NCBI GenBank assembly: GCA_949358305.1
Contig: OX442314.1
Location: forward strand, 31,295,118 to 31,359,117
Length of the DNA: 64,000 bases
Origin: Strigamia acuminata
Lineage: Eukaryota > Arthropoda > Chilopoda > Geophilomorpha > Linotaeniidae
Reading direction: 5' to 3'
Program-made: the position numbers and the translations under genes
The notes under the pieces: generated by a model
What the model was told of the DNA's origin: nothing
Databases searched by the model: none
The model's input: only the letters and a program-made list of their open reading frames with translations
In this document: piece by piece, positions 1-9,186 of the stretch
How the letters are laid out: each line of letters starts with the position of its first letter
Numbering within the stretch: position 1 is the first letter of the stretch

Positions 1-335
1 GTGGGTGCGTCATATTGTGAGTTGTAACATAAGCATATTTCAGGATTCGGATTTCGGGGGTTTTGGGGGGAATGTGGTTTGGGTTATCATAATCATTCAT
101 ATGTTCTAAAATTAATAGGTATTATGAATAAATTAGTTAGGGAATATTTAGCTTCTCACGATTTCACATGTGTCATTCATTGGTAAGTGTGTATAATAAT
201 CACGGTCGCCGTAAAAAGGATTAATGGTTAACTGATCGATTAACTAATTGGTCAGCTGGTCGATTGGTGGATGGGTTAATGGCTTCACTAATGATGGGAT
301 TAAATGGATCATATCCGTTAGATTGTGGTATAGTT
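1..335. other. Flank left of the gag-only LTR element, with a possible leader exon
   Basis: AT-rich sequence ending in AGTT (332-335), the left target duplication of the LTR element that follows. An ATG at 124-126 opens a short frame that reaches a consensus splice donor, GTAAGT, at 183. If spliced to the acceptor at 7083, this 59-nt exon would be in frame with the glycoprotein remnant beginning near 7115. The splice is inferred from consensus sites and frame only; the match could be chance. Nothing else is recognisable. Confidence 0.35.
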
Positions 336-1864
336 TGTGACGGTTACACTGTCATGCATTTTGCTAGTTAAGACGTTTATTTTACCCATAGATGGCGCTA
401 GAACGATTTAGCGGAAATTTCGAAGTTTGATTATTTTCAGTAATTAAAATATAAATTATTATTTATATTTTAGTCTGTTTCAGGTTTAAACAGTTATTTA
501 ATATATTTTATGTTGTTTTAACTAGTTTACTACATAATTCTGTTGAATTATGTATAAATTTCATCCCTCGCCACCCACTGAAAGTTGGACTAATTCCGGA
601 TTACAGTCAAAAGACTTAATCCGAAATGTGTCCTGTGTATCCAGTTCCTGGAACGGACCTAGTAGAGGACTATGTCCTGGCTATCCGCTTCCTAGAGCCT
701 AGGATTGGAAGGATTTAGGTGACCAGTGATCCCATTGGATCGATGATCAGCCTATTGTCCAGTACGAGTATATATTCCCGTGTAAACCGGATATATCGCT
801 CGCTCTCTTGTTGGTGTTCTGTTCCTGACGCCACTTGAACCGGGTCTGGTGGACTTAGGGCCACTTGGGTGAATTTAGTTCACTTTGTTGCACTTAGGGG
901 CAATGGATAGCTGTAGCTATGGAAAGTAACATTTATCAATTTAACATTCATTCCTCATAATTTCAGTACAGGCCGGATAAGAAATACTTGATATTTAGTG
1001 TAAGAATCTAGAGTGGGTCGAAGATCCACAGACACACTCCCGCCTCTTCATGCCAACATTCCGTTGTAGAAATAACTGTAGAATCTAGAGTGGAATATTA
1101 CAATTTCACAGACACATTATTTAGGTAATCGACGTGGAGTAATTTCCCGGTTATTCTCCCGCCCGCCAGAACCGAGCGGAGTAATTTCCCGGTAAATGGA
1201 TAACCCTTCCTACGAGAGACTTCTGATTCAATTCGTTGTTGGTTTTGACGGAACATTTAAAAAGGCTTAAATGTTGATTGCACTCGGGGCAACAAATAGC
1301 TCGGCGCTATTTTAATTTATTCTTTATTTTTTCCAGTTATTTTATCCCGCTTCGTGAATATAATATCATGTGGAATTCTGTCGAATTTACATGAATATTT
1401 ATTCAATTTATTTCGTCATGTTGATGACCGCGCTTTGCAATTATTATCCATATAATAATTACAAGTGTGACGACTGCAGAAAAGTCAACCGCACCTCTCG
1501 GATATAACCCACCCAAGCCTAACCATTACACACCTTTTTAGATCCAAACCAGAACCAGTTAGATGTCGAAACCATTCGAGTCCATATTCAGACGACATCT
1601 TTTACGTCCCGACAATAAGACCGATACACATTCTTGTTGTCTGACTGAAAACCGCAAGTGATATTATTATAGGGCTTTTGCCGACCGATTGTATAGTTTA
1701 ACTTGCAGAATTTCGACCATTTGTCGGTCTAGTATTTATATAAGTTCAAACCGGAATAAATTGTCATATGATTTGAGAAATCACAAGCCTCCGTATTTTA
1801 CACTTTCACACAAGTTCTCGCTCTAATTTTCTAGCAATTGTATCTCGCAAAGTCAATCGTCACA
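336..1864 (+). repeat. 5' LTR of the gag-only element
   Basis: Matches 5384-6912 at a constant offset of 5,048. It contains TATA-like stretches near 770-800 and several perfect hairpins: 1252-1275 (9-bp arms), 1367-1393 (loop TGTC between AATTC and GAATT) and 1439-1460 (8-bp arms). The terminal motif TGTGACG/CGTCACA is an inverted repeat. Confidence 0.93.
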
Positions 1865-1866
1865 CG

Positions 1867-1884
1867 TGGAGGTCCCACCGAGAT
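1867..1884 (+). promoter_or_regulatory. Primer-binding site complementary to tRNA-Gln
   Basis: TGGAGGTCCCACCGAGAT lies 2 nt after the 5' LTR. It is the reverse complement of a tRNA-Gln 3' end including CCA (T-arm side ATCTCGGTGGGACCT). The assignment rests on remembered animal tRNA-Gln sequences; the position is exactly that of a minus-strand primer site. Confidence 0.85.
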
Positions 1885-1899
1885 AGGTTGCATTATTAA

Positions 1900-2480
1900 A
1901 GTGAACTCTGTGATCAAAGTGTAAAATTTGAAAAAATGAATTTTTGATTATTTTACGTAGATATTATAATTAGAAAATTTCCGATTTTCTCTTGGTAAAA
2001 ATACTGTGTGTTATTTATTCATTTCCAAAAATCCAAGTTATCTTTTGGAAATGACTAAGTTTAAATTTTTCGATTATTTTGATAACGCATTATAATCTAA
2101 AGATTTCGAATTTTCCAAGGAAATAATCTATTTTGACCGTCTTAAGTTTTCAAAAATATTCTTGGCATATTTTGAAAGTCTCGAAGCCATGAATTGCGAT
2201 CAAAAGATAGATTAACAATTTTGTTGGCTAAAAGACCAAAATATTTATTTTATTGTTCGGTTAGAATTTGACTATTTTGATAAATTCATTATAATTAGAA
2301 AATTCCGAGTTTTTTTAATAAAATCTACTTTTGTTTTGATCAAGTTCTCCGAAAATACATTGTTATATTTCGGAAATCTCGAAGTTAGGAATTTTAATCA
2401 AAAAAATTGATTAATAATTCTGTGGCTAAAAACTGGAAATAATAAAATACTTATTTTATTTTATTTAAGTTTGGTTAAAA
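1900..2480 (+). repeat. Degenerate tandem repeats in the untranslated leader
   Basis: Three diverged units of roughly 190 bp. Each contains a stretch like GATTATTTTGATAA..CATTATAATTAGAAAATT followed by a TTTTGGAAAT..CTCGAAG block. They fill much of the 1.06-kb leader between primer site and gag. No ORF of significance is visible; a packaging or translation role is possible but unproved. Confidence 0.55.
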
Positions 2481-2946
2481 CTTGGCCAGTTATTCTACTG
2501 TTCTGTTAAAAGTTACGGATTTTAATCTTAATCTGTGACAAGTTAAAGAATGTGACAAAGAGAACCAATCACGACGCAGTTTTGAACATGCCACCCAGAT
2601 TATGGATTACTGAGAATTCTGGATTAAATTCGTCAGAAATATCTCAGTACCACCAATCAATGCAGACTTTCTTAACAATAGAAAATACCGGAAACCAGTT
2701 GGACAAAGAAATCTTTTGCCACACTTGCTTTCTATCAGCGTGACCGTTCAGTTGTGCCTTGTGGTCAGTGCCTTCCTGGACCATTCTTGACCGAAGACAA
2801 GACAGTTTTGACCGTAGCCACTTCAGTTTAGCAGCCAAGGTTGTATAATTTCATTTTCCTTTTTAGTTTAAAAATTAAGCGTGTTTTATTTGACGCTAGT
2901 ATTTGTTTAAATTTCATTTTTTTTTGTGTATTTCTCGACGAGTATT

Positions 2947-4881
2947 ATGGCCCGTAGACCTGTAAGAGCACGTGGAGCACGTGGAGGTCGTGGAGCACGT
3001 AGACGTGGTAATATGCGTGAACCACCACGGGAAATTGTGGAGTCTGATCCAGAAAGTCAGGGGGACGAAGTTGTGCCTAGAAACAATTCCAACCCAAATA
3101 GTTCTCGGACAGAACCACTTCCAGTCTCGCAAGATTTAGAAATTTACTGCCGTCATTTCCAATTGGAAGTGACGCAATTTTCAACTCTATACGAAGCGCA
3201 ACAATACACGGCGAATAATTGTCACGGAAGAATTCGTGCAATATCTCCCGATGTAGTTGTATCAAACGAGCAGAATATTTCGATAGATTTAACTGATGCT
3301 CGTACACCAGCCGCTTACCGCTACCAGCAGTTGCCTGGATGGCGTATGAATGTTGCACGCGAGGCAAATGAACAACCAAATCATGCGATTTCTGTTCAAC
3401 CCGCGATTCAATTACCTACTGCTTCTTGGAGAGCAAATTTGACGGACAGAGTGGAAAATCTTGGACAAGAAGATTCTTCTGTTCCAATTTCTCATAATTT
3501 ACCAAGTGTGACGGTCGGAAATAATAATTTACCCGCTCACACTGGAAATTTGAATGAGTCATTTCGAGTTTCACAGCCTCTCCCACGAAGGGAAAATCTG
3601 ACTATTGTTCCAATCCAGCCAAGGGGGAGAAATGAAAATTCACAAAATTTTCAATCTCGCTCCCAATCCGACAGAGATTTTAGGAATTATAGAAATTCTT
3701 ATCAAGCTCCGACAGGACATGCATCGCAGGAAAATCGGCCATTTCCCGGAGCACCTGGAGATCCTCGAGATTCCGACCCAAATTCGAGCAGTGACGACTC
3801 TCAAGCTGGTGGAGGGGGAAATTATCATAATAATAATTTCCGCCAAAGAAACAATTCCCGTTCTCCTCCGCCAAATAGACGACTGAATTTTAATAGACCA
3901 AATTCTTCATCTAGGGCTCAAGGAGATTGTTCCACGCCAAATTCGAATTTGACATCTAATTTGTCAAATGAAGATTTAAGACAAATAATTCAAGGCTTAG
4001 CTAGCCAAAGTCGAGACTCTAATTTAAACCAAAAATTCGGGAAAGGAATAGAAATTCCAATTTTTGACGGAAAACAATCCGAAGTTACTCGCTTTTTAGA
4101 CATTGTAAAAGCTGTAGCTTCAGGGAAAGGCATTCCACTAGACGAAATGGTACACCAAGCTGTACCAGGTCGCCTATTAGGACATGCGCAACGATGGTTT
4201 CATCAACAACGCCACACATTTATTAATTGGCGAGTGTTTGAAGCCCAATTTCTTGAACGTTTCGATTTAGTGCCTCTTACAAGATCTAGACGTTTAACCA
4301 ATGTAAAACAACGAGCAGACGAGTCGCTGTATTGTTTCCTCTTGCGATTCACCCAAGAACAAGGTGAAATACCACGTGGGGACAGGGCAGGACTCGAAAG
4401 CCTTTTCAATAACTTGACACAAGAAAGTTTCTCGTTATTGATGGCACAAGGACTATATGGTGACTACACAGTCGATGATATTTTGCAATATGTCGGCTTG
4501 AATCGCTGTATGTTCGAGAATTCAGCACAACTAGCAGCAGACCTCGAGTATGATAATCAAGAAGATAATCCTGCTCCAAAAGCCAACGAAAAATCTAAGA
4601 TTTTTCCATCACTTCGCTTAACTCGAACCGAAGATGAGGTTAAAGAAGAAAATGAGTCAGAAAATGACGAATCAACTAATGACAATAGGTTTGATCGATC
4701 ATTTAAGACACAGTACGAAAATACGACAGGGAAATGCTTTTATTGTCACAAGCCCGGACATTTCAAAAAAGAATGTCCAGCTCTGGCTAAAAAATTAGCC
4801 AGGAAAGCAGATTCAGCAAATCCAAATAAAAGATTTAACCAATCTGCCCTTAGCTCAGACTCTAATAAGAGACCTAAATAA
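2947..4881 (+). CDS. gag: Gag polyprotein of the gag-only LTR element
   Basis: A 644-residue structural protein that would form the retrotransposon particle and bind its RNA. The ATG at 2947 is chosen because the frame upstream offers only a GTG (2926). Residues 1-25 are an Arg/Gly-rich basic start. Residues 100-350 are low-complexity, rich in Asn, Ser, Pro and Arg. About 360-560 is a retrotransposon-gag core (FDGKQSEVTRFLDIV, then AQRWFHQQ and FEAQFLERF). A single CCHC zinc knuckle, CFYCHKPGHFKKEC, begins near residue 597. The frame is intact and ends in TAA. No pol follows and no slippery site is seen at the end. Its core resembles the layout, but not closely the sequence, of the gag at 16704-19598, so the two are distinct families. 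Confidence 0.9.
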   Translation: MARRPVRARGARGGRGARRRGNMREPPREIVESDPESQGDEVVPRNNSNPNSSRTEPLPVSQDLEIYCRHFQLEVTQFSTLYEAQQYTANNCHGRIRAISPDVVVSNEQNISIDLTDARTPAAYRYQQLPGWRMNVAREANEQPNHAISVQPAIQLPTASWRANLTDRVENLGQEDSSVPISHNLPSVTVGNNNLPAHTGNLNESFRVSQPLPRRENLTIVPIQPRGRNENSQNFQSRSQSDRDFRNYRNSYQAPTGHASQENRPFPGAPGDPRDSDPNSSSDDSQAGGGGNYHNNNFRQRNNSRSPPPNRRLNFNRPNSSSRAQGDCSTPNSNLTSNLSNEDLRQIIQGLASQSRDSNLNQKFGKGIEIPIFDGKQSEVTRFLDIVKAVASGKGIPLDEMVHQAVPGRLLGHAQRWFHQQRHTFINWRVFEAQFLERFDLVPLTRSRRLTNVKQRADESLYCFLLRFTQEQGEIPRGDRAGLESLFNNLTQESFSLLMAQGLYGDYTVDDILQYVGLNRCMFENSAQLAADLEYDNQEDNPAPKANEKSKIFPSLRLTRTEDEVKEENESENDESTNDNRFDRSFKTQYENTTGKCFYCHKPGHFKKECPALAKKLARKADSANPNKRFNQSALSSDSNKRPK

Positions 4882-5383
4882 AATAGGGTTAGATGGATTT
4901 ATGTAGATATATACGAAAATTTTAACATGTGTTAATTCTTTTGAATTATCTGTGCGAGTTGTTCCTTATTGGAATTTATGTATTCTTAATTATGGAACTC
5001 TTTTAACTCGTAACAGGTTTATTTGCGTGAATTACATTTCAAAAAGAAATTGTCATTTCATAGGTAAAATAATTTGTCAAACTTTATTAATCATTTATGA
5101 TACAAATTTTGATATTATTTAAGTTTATCTTCTTCTCTGGTATAGATATAAGTCCATTCTATAAAAGAGATTAGGATTTGAGTTTATTTTATTGAAATTG
5201 TTTTTTAATAAATAATTCTGAAACATATTTTGATTAAGGTTGAGATTTATTTTAATATAAATAGGTTTTACTTACCTAGGATTGAAGCTCTTATGTTACA
5301 GATGCCAGTGTAACCCTAATCTTGTAAGATATATATTAAATAGTATGCAAATATTTCATATTAGCATATATTTAAGGGGGATG
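4882..5383 (+). other. Non-coding 3' region and polypurine tract of the gag-only element
   Basis: About 500 AT-rich bases between the gag stop and the 3' LTR, without ORF or pol remnant. AAGGGGGA (5374-5381) is the polypurine tract priming plus-strand DNA. It is followed by two bases and then the LTR start TGTGACGG, as expected after integrase end processing. Confidence 0.8.
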
Positions 5384-6912
5384 TGTGACGGTTACACTGT
5401 CATGCATTTTGCTAGTTAAGACGTTTATTTTACCCATAGATGGCGCTAGAACGATTTAGCGGAAATTTCGAAGTTTGATTATTTTCAGTAATTAAAATAT
5501 AAATTATTATTTATATTTTAGTCTGTTTCAGGTTTAAACAGTTATTTAATATATTTTATGTTGTTTTAACTAGTTTACTACATAATTCTGTTGAATTATG
5601 TATAAATTTCATCCCTCGCCACCCACTGAAAGTTGGACTAATTCCGGATTACAGTCAAAAGACTTAATCCGAAATGTGTCCTGTGTATCCAGTTCCTGGA
5701 ACGGACCTAGTAGAGGACTATGTCCTGGCTATCCGCTTCCTAGAGCCTAGGATTGGAAGGATTTAGGTGACCAGTGATCCCATTGGATCGATGATCAGCC
5801 TATTGTCCAGTACGAGTATATATTCCCGTGTAAACCGGATATATCGCTCGCTCTCTTGTTGGTGTTCTGTTCCTGACGCCACTTGAACCGGGTCTGGTGG
5901 ACTTAGGGCCACTTGGGTGAATTTAGTTCACTTTGTTGCACTTAGGGGCAATGGATAGCTGTAGCTATGGAAAGTAACATTTATCAATTTAACATTCATT
6001 CCTCATAATTTCAGTACAGGCCGGATAAGAAATACTTGATATTTAGTGTAAGAATCTAGAGTGGGTCGAAGATCCACAGACACACTCCCGCCTCTTCATG
6101 CCAACATTCCGTTGTAGAAATAACTGTAGAATCTAGAGTGGAATATTACAATTTCACAGACACATTATTTAGGTAATCGACGTGGAGTAATTTCCCGGTT
6201 ATTCTCCCGCCCGCCAGAACCGAGCGGAGTAATTTCCCGGTAAATGGATAACCCTTCCTACGAGAGACTTCTGATTCAATTCGTTGTTGGTTTTGACGGA
6301 ACATTTAAAAAGGCTTAAATGTTGATTGCACTCGGGGCAACAAATAGCTCGGCGCTATTTTAATTTATTCTTTATTTTTTCCAGTTATTTTATCCCGCTT
6401 CGTGAATATAATATCATGTGGAATTCTGTCGAATTTACATGAATATTTATTCAATTTATTTCGTCATGTTGATGACCGCGCTTTGCAATTATTATCCATA
6501 TAATAATTACAAGTGTGACGACTGCAGAAAAGTCAACCGCACCTCTCGGATATAACCCACCCAAGCCTAACCATTACACACCTTTTTAGATCCAAACCAG
6601 AACCAGTTAGATGTCGAAACCATTCGAGTCCATATTCAGACGACATCTTTTACGTCCCGACAATAAGACCGATACACATTCTTGTTGTCTGACTGAAAAC
6701 CGCAAGTGATATTATTATAGGGCTTTTGCCGACCGATTGTATAGTTTAACTTGCAGAATTTCGACCATTTGTCGGTCTAGTATTTATATAAGTTCAAACC
6801 GGAATAAATTGTCATATGATTTGAGAAATCACAAGCCTCCGTATTTTACACTTTCACACAAGTTCTCGCTCTAATTTTCTAGCAATTGTATCTCGCAAAG
6901 TCAATCGTCACA
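5384..6912 (+). repeat. 3' LTR of the gag-only element
   Basis: Direct copy of 336-1864, same length, ending TCGTCACA at 6912 and followed by the target duplication AGTT (6913-6916). Confidence 0.93.
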
Positions 6913-6916
6913 AGTT

Positions 6917-7083
6917 AGTGCATTCATTGATGTATTTATCATGTTCCTTGTTCTATTTCTTGCATTTCTTGTTGCATTTCTTGCATTTCTTGTTGCACTA
7001 TACTAAGTTTGGGAGGTCGGTAAATACTAATGGTGGAGGATAGGGTTAATAATTGTTTTTTTTTTTTTTTCTTTTATTTCTAG
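6917..7083 (+). promoter_or_regulatory. Probable intron end with polypyrimidine tract and 3' splice site
   Basis: A run of about 14 T then CTTTTATTTCTAG ends at 7083, immediately before the open frame of the glycoprotein remnant. With the GTAAGT at 183 it would define an intron of about 320 bp before the LTR element landed in it. Splicing is inferred. Confidence 0.45.
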
Positions 7084-7114
7084 TTATACAGGTGACCGGA
7101 TCCGCATCAGAGTA

Positions 7115-7920
7115 ATGATTGGTGCCGGTTGGTGGGTCTTTGGGATGGTCATTGGTGGTTGGGCCAGAGGGGAGTTTGTCAGTGCCGGAAAGACTCAGCT
7201 ATCATTGGACGGAGGAATAGGGGTGGAGTCAGGTGGGACCAATAGTACCACCAACTCAACAGCAGTGAAAGAAAGAAAAACTTTGGGGCTGGGCTCTCTG
7301 TTTGTGTGTCAGTGGCGCAGTGATAAAGCTGTTTGTGCAAAGGACCACGGAGGAGTGGGGTTAACCCATGTGGGGGCAATCACTCAGGAATGGTGTGGAC
7401 ATGGAGCAGATTTCTGTTCCCGATGCGTTCTCGGTACAATTACACGCTTATTGGACACAGAGGGCAGATTTTAGAAGCTTAAAGAAGTGCGAACCGAGTT
7501 TCAACCTCACGAGAAGGGGGACAATGTGCGTTACAACTGTTTCGGTCGGGGCGAAGCTTGCACATGTGGGGAAGCTCGTTGCAATGGGGACACCGCGTTT
7601 TGTAAAAAATAGAAGTGCGATCCTGCAGCGTCATGTTTTTGTACCACGCAGTTGGTGGGAGCCAACAAGGTCTACCAGGGAGTTGCGGAAGGAAAGGGAG
7701 GAGCAGAAGGGGTCTGGTTGACCAATCCGCAGGTTGTAACGTACCGAACTTGTGCCTTTAGAACTCCACTTTTGGGCGAACAAAAGCGGAAAACATTGGC
7801 CATAGGTTCCGAAAGGAAAATCCAATTTGACAATGAAGTCGGTACTTTGAGACTGCAATTGCCCGGTCTTGTAATCGGGGCGCCGGGTAATCTGACATTG
7901 AGAAAAGGTGGATTAGAATA
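7115..7920 (+). pseudogene. Phlebovirus-like glycoprotein precursor remnant, N-terminal (Gn-like) part
   Basis: First part of a membrane glycoprotein gene that continues at 20786 after a retrotransposon insertion. The ATG at 7115 is followed by a hydrophobic, signal-like stretch (GWWVFGMVIGG), then a Cys-rich ectodomain with N-glycosylation sites. The frame is closed by TAG at 7472-7474 and TAG at 7610-7612; between and after the stops the same frame stays open and Cys-rich. The region 7490-7660 is especially rich in Cys, as in viral Gn ectodomains. The part ends at the target duplication AATA (7917-7920). Identity as Gn-like comes from the architecture of the whole gene and is an inference; an env of an LTR element with a captured phlebovirus-type glycoprotein is the main alternative to an endogenous RNA virus. 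Confidence 0.6.
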
Positions 7921-9011
7921 TGCGGCGATCCGGGTTTTTACTTATTAAATTATATAAATTCAATAAGCAATCGTCGGTGAGATGCCGTACAGGACTTCTA
8001 CTCTGTGGCTAAATGGTTGTCTAGGGGAATGATTTTTACACGAAGAGTAAAAGGAAAAATTAGATTGTTTTAATCGTTCTAAATACACTTGATAGATGCA
8101 AAGGGGAAATAATAATAGTAATGTAATGACTGGGTCGATCTGGCTTCTCTTTGTACTTGGACACTCACAGTTGACCGTTGGCTCCAAAATGGCGTCGATG
8201 GCGTCGTGTGAGCGCGGGATTTTAGCGGAGTAAACTCAACGCTAAAATACGTTGCTAAAATATACTAAAAATCCTCGTGGAGCACGCTCGACACGAGAAT
8301 ACGTCTTGCACACAGCGGTTTGATTATTACGGAGCAAGCTCGACGTAACAATCCGTCTTAACACACAGATTTCTTTGTGGAGCAAGCTCGACACAAAGAA
8401 CTACAAATTGACAGAGCAAGCTCAATGTCAATTCACACACAGAAATGGCTTAAATTACGCGTAGTAATTCAAGCAGAAGGGCGCTATTCCGTACAGTTGG
8501 CACGGACCAGCAATGAATCTCGATTCTTCCAATATCACAGATCACACTTAGCGAGTTTGGGCATAAGTTTGACACGGTTGTGAAAGGTTTGGAAGCAGGA
8601 TCAAGAGTGCGGGAAGAGTGGGCCAAAACCGTTTGGCTCACTTCTAAATCTGCTCAGAAAAGCTGCGCAGATGACGAGTTGCATGAAGATCACACACGGC
8701 CGCCTTCGGGTCGTGTGCAACAATCGAGCCGGGCACGCGCGAGGGGAAGGGATGCTCCGCCCAGGCACACGCCTAGCAGCATCATCAAAGCAATGCACGC
8801 TGCAGCGCGATTGGTTGACGCTGTTGCTGGGCCAAAACTTGCTGCAAAACACAATATTATTTGGGTAATATTGTGTCTTGTTTTATATTTTATTAATGTA
8901 TGTTTTATTTCAACTTACATTGAAACAAAACATATACGCTTGTTGAACATGTTTATAAGACAATTTGGAAATATGGTGCGCACTCAAATAGGAATATTTG
9001 AGGTCACCACA
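7921..9011 (-). repeat. 3' LTR of the gypsy-type element
   Basis: Copy of 19691-20781. It carries the five-hairpin array at 8219-8433. On the element strand it begins TGTGGTGACC at 9011 and ends CGCCGCA at 7921. Confidence 0.93.
8219..8433. other. Five-hairpin array with conserved loop inside the LTR
   Basis: Five inverted repeats with the same 12-nt middle, GAGCAAGCTCGA or close variants, and different self-complementary arms: 8219-8248 (9-bp arms ATTTTAGCG/CGCTAAAAT), 8274-8297 (CTCGTG/CACGAG), 8322-8353 (10 bp, one mismatch), 8371-8400 (TTCTTTGTG/CACAAAGAA) and 8406-8433 (AATTGACA/TGTCAATT). The middle is itself a short palindrome (GAGC..GCTC), extending each stem. The identical array in the other LTR is at 19989-20203. 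Function is unknown; RNA structure or protein binding is possible. Confidence 0.85.
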
Positions 9012-9025
9012 CTTCCCCCCCTTTT
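9012..9025 (-). promoter_or_regulatory. Polypurine tract of the gypsy-type element
   Basis: On the element strand AAAAGGGGGGGAAG directly precedes the 3' LTR start TGTGGTG. This is the expected plus-strand primer. Confidence 0.85.
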
Positions 9026-9186
9026 AAGAAAGAATCTTATTCTTTTCCAAAAAGAGATAGGTAAGTATGAGAATAAATACACAAGGTTTCAAAGTAAAAT
9101 GGAACAGGATATATATTTATTCTTTTTTATTACAGTGTAAAAAATAAAAAAGGAATTATTTTTTAATGAACGGGCGTGTTCCCTAA
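9026..9186 (-). other. Short untranslated region between ORF3 and the polypurine tract
   Basis: About 160 AT-rich bases after the ORF3 stop on the element strand. No ORF or obvious signal is visible. Confidence 0.5.

Larger units (their letters stand above)
336..6912 (+). mobile_element. Gag-only (non-autonomous) LTR retrotransposon, TR-GAG type
   Basis: A 6,577-bp element bounded by direct repeats 336-1864 and 5384-6912 (both 1,529 bp, no difference seen by eye). The LTRs start TGTGACGG and end TCGTCACA. AGTT flanks both sides (332-335 and 6913-6916), a 4-bp target duplication typical of Ty3/gypsy integrases. A primer site lies 2 nt inside the left LTR and a purine tract abuts the right LTR. 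The only long ORF is gag. No protease, reverse transcriptase, RNase H or integrase is present, so movement would need enzymes supplied in trans. Identical LTRs indicate a very recent insertion. Confidence 0.93.

Noticed and set aside
2552..2743. 63-codon frame in the leader of the gag-only element
   Set aside because: It has no ATG at its start, lies in the untranslated leader, and shows no protein-like features.
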